This document shows positions 59,301 to 64,000 of a DNA stretch of 64,000 nucleotides, in pieces (the stretch's first letter is position 1; every line of letters starts with the position of its first letter). Made by a program: the position numbers and the translations under genes. Below the pieces are notes generated by a model that worked only from the letters and a program-made list of their open reading frames with translations, was not told the DNA's origin and did not search any database. This stretch comes from Hybos culiciformis. Its lineage: Eukaryota > Arthropoda > Insecta > Diptera > Hybotidae. Where the stretch lies: positions 47,679,525 through 47,743,524 of the forward strand of contig OZ023273.1 in the NCBI GenBank assembly GCA_964007475.1, given 5' to 3'.

Positions 59301-62300
59301 TAATATTATTTAATTTTTTTTAATTAAAAATTTAATAAATATTAATAATTTAATCATAATACTCACCTGTATGTATATCAAATAATCTTTACAATTATAG
59401 CATGTGTTTATATAATAAATATTATTTGCATTATTGACCACAATCCACAATTCAAAACAATTTTTGGCAAATAATATTACTGAGCAATTTATAAAATATT
59501 TTGATTGACACTAATTTTTATTGTTTTTATTGTAATATACTAACCTCCTATAATATAAGTATTTTTAAATAAACACAACGAGGCGACATCGTCTTTATTT
59601 TAAATATCATACATTATGTACAACATTGTACAATAATTTGTTTATGTACAAGTGCATTGCAGTACGTACTATATATTTAGAGACAGAAAACACTGTGTAT
59701 TCTCTGTTTTTATTTCGTTCAACATTTCGAAGCTCTTAAATTATATTATATATAATTATTGTAATACTAAATATCTTAATTACATAAATATCTTAATTAT
59801 GATATGAAAGTTGACAAAAAAGATATGTATGCATAAAAATAATCCAAATAGTTAATTATAAATTACATTTCACATCAAAGTGAAATTTAATTTTTTTTTT
59901 TAATCTCATCACAAAAATATGTTAGGTAAAGCATTTTATTTAACTGGGCGAGGAATGAACTTATACGCTGTAATAACGGACCATATAGTATGTAATATAG
60001 TTTATTATTAAAAATAAAATATAATGTTCTTAATATAAAAATAAAAATGGAAAATATTTAATTAATATGTTGCACAATTTCCTATTATTTTGATTATAAT
60101 CGACGTAACAATTTTATTTAAAATTTGATTGTGTACATTACTTGGTAATTTTATTTCCTTGCTTTGATTGTTAGTAAGTATTATGTACTTAGCTATCCTT
60201 ACATAACATAAAATGTATATTTTAAAATTTAAATTAATGTACTAATGCTATATATAATATATATGGAAAACTGATTATTGAAATTGAATAACTAATATTT
60301 GATTTCCTCGTATTTTAAACACAATGCTATTCAGATAAATTAAATTTTATTCAATAAATGAAAATTTTTTATATAAATTATTAGAGCTTTTAAAATTTTA
60401 AATTTAATTTAACCGAATTTAACCTTCTCTGCAATAGCAGAATTGTATTGTATCCGTAATAAAGAAGCTAAAAAAAATATTCATACATGTATATTTTATG
60501 ACTTTAATCAATCTCTCAGTAAAAAAAAAAAAAATTGGTTTTTTATTAAAACACTGTACATATTTATTCAATTTGAAAAGTCTGTAAACAAAATTTCTGA
60601 TTAATTTTTCTTCAGCATACATTTATGTTCTTTTTGTACATACTTACTTATGTACATTTACATATATACTTACATACTAATATAAACATGTTAAGATCTT
60701 TACTCCTTGTCTTTTTTTTTTTTTAAATCTTTAACTAAAATTCAAAGCACATATTTTACCCGTACATAAAAAAGAAATCATCCTCATCTTCAAAAAAAAA
60801 AGTAATAATAAATATGTAGGTACATACATATAAACATATACATAATTCCTAAAGTCATAAATAAAAGCTTTCTCAAAAATATCAATATATATTTCTAATA
60901 TTGTATATAAGTATAAAGAATCTAAATATCATTTCAAAATATAATTCTCCTTATCACATAAAAATCGTAATTTCTTTTCGACATTTCAAAAAATAATCTA
61001 AACAAATATAATATGCACTATGTATTGTATAGATATAAAACAACTACAGTACTGGTATGTTTCAATGAAAGGCAATCATATACATATACTTGGTACATTT
61101 CCTTTTACAACAGACATCAAAATAGTATATTAGACGATAACCGTGAAAATTACGAAAAATAATTGAAATTGTCTGGATATGAAAATAAAATTAAAAGAAA
61201 AATTGTATGACAAACTAAGAGCTTTGAGTATAATTTCTGTAGTCAGTTCAATCATGTTGGGGGAGTAAGAATAATTAAAAATCTTTAAAGAGTTTGGAAA
61301 TTTTTTTTTTACAAAATAGAGTAACAGACCAACGAAATAGGCTCGTGTCCATTATCTTGTACATTTAGAAAAAAAAATTAAAGAAACTGGCACACAGACA
61401 GCAAATATACATATATTAATATCTATATAAGCCTTGACACAACTGCAGTCATTTTTAGTCTGAGCCCACTTAAATTTTATCTGGCTCCTACTTATGCCAT
61501 GTCGATGCTACATTACAGTAAATTCTGTAAAAATATATAGAAGATCCCTAAAATAATAAATTTATCATTTTAAATTATGAAGTCAAAAATTTTATTTTCA
61601 AACATACAAAATTTTTTTTCTCATATTCGTACCACCTAATTTCACGTTTATCAATTTGATGCTTTATTAAATTATATGAATTATGTTGTTGAAAGAAAAT
61701 ATTGGAAAAAGTAATCTATTAAAGATTTATTTCTCGGTCTCTAAGGAATGTAGAAACTTTTTACAAATATAAATACTTTTTTTTTGAGGTTCTGTAGAAC
61801 TATTACCTGTTTGAAATTTTTGAACGCATTAACAGAACCTCTGGCGGAATTGAAAGTCTCAAATGGAATTTATAGGCCCCTATGTGTTAACATAATTTAT
61901 TTTTTTTTTTTTTATTATGGTACGGATATAAAGTTTTAATATTGTTTTCCAATATTCAAAAATTTTTCATACACTTTTGAAAGAACTATGTAATGCGATT
62001 ATTCGAAAATTTCATACAATACACACCAAAATTTTAGTACATATCTATTTCTTACTTTCATCAAACATACTCATATTAAATACCATTTGCTTGAGTCGAA
62101 GTTCAGTTTAAGAAATATTTTACTTATATTTAAGTATTATACATTATATTATATAGTTAGTATGGTGAAATAATAACATATTAAGATCATAGTCTTGAAT
62201 TATGATTACGAGTAACATATTTGTTTTAAGAATAAACAGTTGTTTTTGGTCTTAAAATAAAGCATTTTAATGAAAATTTGTTGACTCATAAAATGACAAT

Positions 62301-63550
62301 TATAAATCCTTTAGATTTGAACAAAATTCATTTCGATAATGTCAATGATTGCATCGAATTTATATGTAACAACTATTTTAAGATATTTTTCTTTTTACGA
62401 ATGAAACATTTTCTTACACTCAATCATCTCGTTAATCCTTATTAAAGCTATTAACTCTTAACACATCCAAAATTATTCTTTCTGCCAATGAGTGGCATAA
62501 AAATAAAAATAAGAAAATTCATGAATTTGGAACTTGTTTACGTGTAAATTATAACAAGAAAAAACAAAGAAAAATGTCCTTTGCCAGGATAAAATTTTCC
62601 TTTTTTTTTTTTTTACACCAGTACATGATTTTACTTTGCATTGTTGTTAGTTTTTCGTTAATGTTTATATTTTATTTATTGTTGATTTGTCAGGTTTTTT
62701 TTTTTTATGAGGACAGAAAAAAATTAAAGTCTGATTTGTATCTCTAATATTGAATTGAGCTTAATGTTAGCAGGTTTTAGGGGATTTATTTTAACGTTTA
62801 TTTATTTATTTTAACGTACATTTTTGTACGTAGAAATAAATGTATATATGTAAACGTATAATAATAACATATAAAATTTATGAGGAATAAAAGATGTAGT
62901 ATGTATTTATGTATACAAATATAATATGTACATTTGTATATTTACACAATAATGTTATATATAATATATTATTTATATCTTTTGTTATTGGGTTTCTTTT
63001 TTTTTCATTCATATCTCGATTTATGTAGTATTTATATAGAATATATATATACTATGTACTTATGTTACATATATATTTTTTTTTAATATTTGTAACACAA
63101 TATAAGGGAAATATGTGATAAGTGTTTTATTAATTTAATATTATTAGCCAATTATTATCGACGGCCAAATGGTTACAATAAAAATAAAATTGGTCATAAA
63201 AAACATTACGCTATGACATAGACATGACATAATGTTGAATTTTTAAAATTTTCTTGATCATATAATTTAATTTTAGTACAAAAGCCAAAATTTTTTTTCA
63301 AATTAAATTTTCATCTGTTTCATATGTTTAAAAGCTTAATTTTGATTTCTTTGGCGTCATTTATTTTAGTAACTTTAGTTACTGGATGAATTCACAAACA
63401 ATAAATACAAAAATAACAAAAAATTAAACCACATCTTATATACTTGATCTCAGTAGAGAATGATAAAAATTATAAAATTTATATTAAATTGTTTATATTA
63501 GGTATATAGTTTTATAATAAATAATCAATTAATTAATTAATGGAAATGCG
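56376..63550. other. AT-rich non-coding sequence, long stretch without genes
   Basis: I found no supported gene. Weak items: a 10-base-stem inverted repeat GAGGTTCTGT / ACAGAACCTC (61786-61795 and 61832-61841), a more complex patch at 57345-57425, and open frames at 57971-58183, 58370-58594 and 60419-60622 that lack any domain or splice support. Long A/T tracts and ATATGTACATA simple sequence are common. Confidence 0.5.
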
Positions 63551-63553
63551 AAT

Positions 63554-63674
63554 GAGAAAATCATTACTAACGTCGATTTTGTTCCGGTGCCTTTTTCGAC
63601 GACGAACTTCATCCAGTTTCGGCTTTGTTACCTCGTAATCTTCGACGACGCATCGTTAGTTTAAACCCGAAACC
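63554..63674. other. GC-richer island with inverted ACTAACG ends
   Basis: A CGACGACGAA-type sequence occurs twice, and ACTAACG (63566-63572) pairs with CGTTAGT (63654-63660). The plus strand is open from ATG 63541 for 32 codons and the minus strand has a short frame. Neither is recognisable. Possibly a transposon end or a small structured element. Confidence 0.3.
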
Positions 63675-63743
63675 TAATACCCATCTTTGGAGATATCTAA
63701 TTCCTATCTTTGGAGGTACTTAATTTCAATCTTTGGGTATACC
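63675..63743 (+). repeat. Three 23-bp tandem units
   Basis: Each unit begins TAAT and contains ATCTTTGG at an exact 23-base spacing (63683, 63706, 63729). Units are diverged elsewhere. The even spacing is the main evidence. Confidence 0.8.
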
Positions 63744-64000
63744 CATGCATAAAGGATAATAATATGAACAAAAATTTTTATGTATAAGTAAATTCAGTTA
63801 TTTAATGTTAAATTACTTATTAATTAAACTATTATATAAAAATGTTAATTTCTATTGTTGTGAGTGAGTTACAGTTGACGTTGACATAAAGAACTTAAGT
63901 AAAAAATGATATAATTTTTAAATAAAACCTTTTTATAAACAATTTCTGATGTCACAATGATTACACTTTCATAGTTCCGTATACAATACCAATATATTAT
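63744..64000. other. AT-rich non-coding sequence to the window end
   Basis: Nothing recognised. Confidence 0.6.

Noticed and set aside
61786..61841. 10-base-stem hairpin GAGGTTCTGT / ACAGAACCTC considered as a miRNA precursor
   Set aside because: The stem is too short, the loop does not pair further, and the arms match no miRNA I know.
1..64000. tRNA, rRNA, spliceosomal RNA, known insect miRNA and CRISPR signatures
   Set aside because: I looked for B-box-like GGTTCGA contexts, common insect miRNA seeds and regularly spaced repeats and found none that hold up. The only regularly spaced array is the three 23-bp units near 63.7 kb.

Overview
This is a very AT-rich (roughly three quarters A/T or more), intron-bearing animal nuclear sequence, most like an insect genome. 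The evidence is long A and T runs, ATATGTACATA-type simple sequence, short GT-AG introns, many small DNA-transposon derivatives with target-site duplications, and one spliced gene orthologous to vertebrate ANKRD50. I cannot fix the insect order from the sequence alone. Only one protein-coding gene is well supported in 64 kb.

The gene is on the + strand from 39772 to 49074: nine coding exons, 6264 coding bases including the stop, 2087 residues, and every exon junction keeps frame. It encodes an ANKRD50-like protein. In order it has a disordered N-terminus with a polyQ tract, a STAND/NACHT-like P-loop domain (Walker A GSNGSGKT, Walker B-like LLLLIDSIDE) split by a Lys/Glu/Ser-rich linker of about 275 residues, 16 clear ankyrin repeats plus a degenerate first one, and a Ser/Asn/Gln-rich tail with two islands that resemble the vertebrate tail. 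The family is known from human work to act in endosome-to-plasma-membrane recycling with SNX27-retromer and WASH. A GC-richer stretch near 38.27-38.41 kb and a good 3' splice site at 39641 may mark the promoter and 5' non-coding exon. Two AATAAA signals follow the stop.

Upstream (1-39 kb) I find no convincing complete gene. This region holds transposon derivatives: a 631-bp MITE with 9-bp target duplications (990-1620), a 227-bp foldback MITE (18431-18657), a 1006-bp hAT-type element with perfect 8-bp duplications (22263-23268), a 431-bp element with 8-bp duplications (24139-24569), a 761-bp hAT-like element (27668-28428), an 885-bp palindrome-filled element (about 34986-35872) and a 1.2-kb nested foldback (36485-37713). 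It also holds two diverged copies of a ~600-bp non-coding block (4980-5620 and 10380-10910) that share nearly identical short cores, a possible non-coding exon (8834-9035), and a possible terminal coding exon of an unidentified minus-strand gene (32570-32640).

Downstream (49-64 kb) is AT-rich non-coding sequence with A-run-dense blocks. It also has a hAT terminus fragment (51811-51859), a deleted hAT element that keeps the 3' end of a transposase with an 8-bp tandem duplication breaking the frame (55852-56367), and a 3 x 23-bp tandem repeat (63675-63743).
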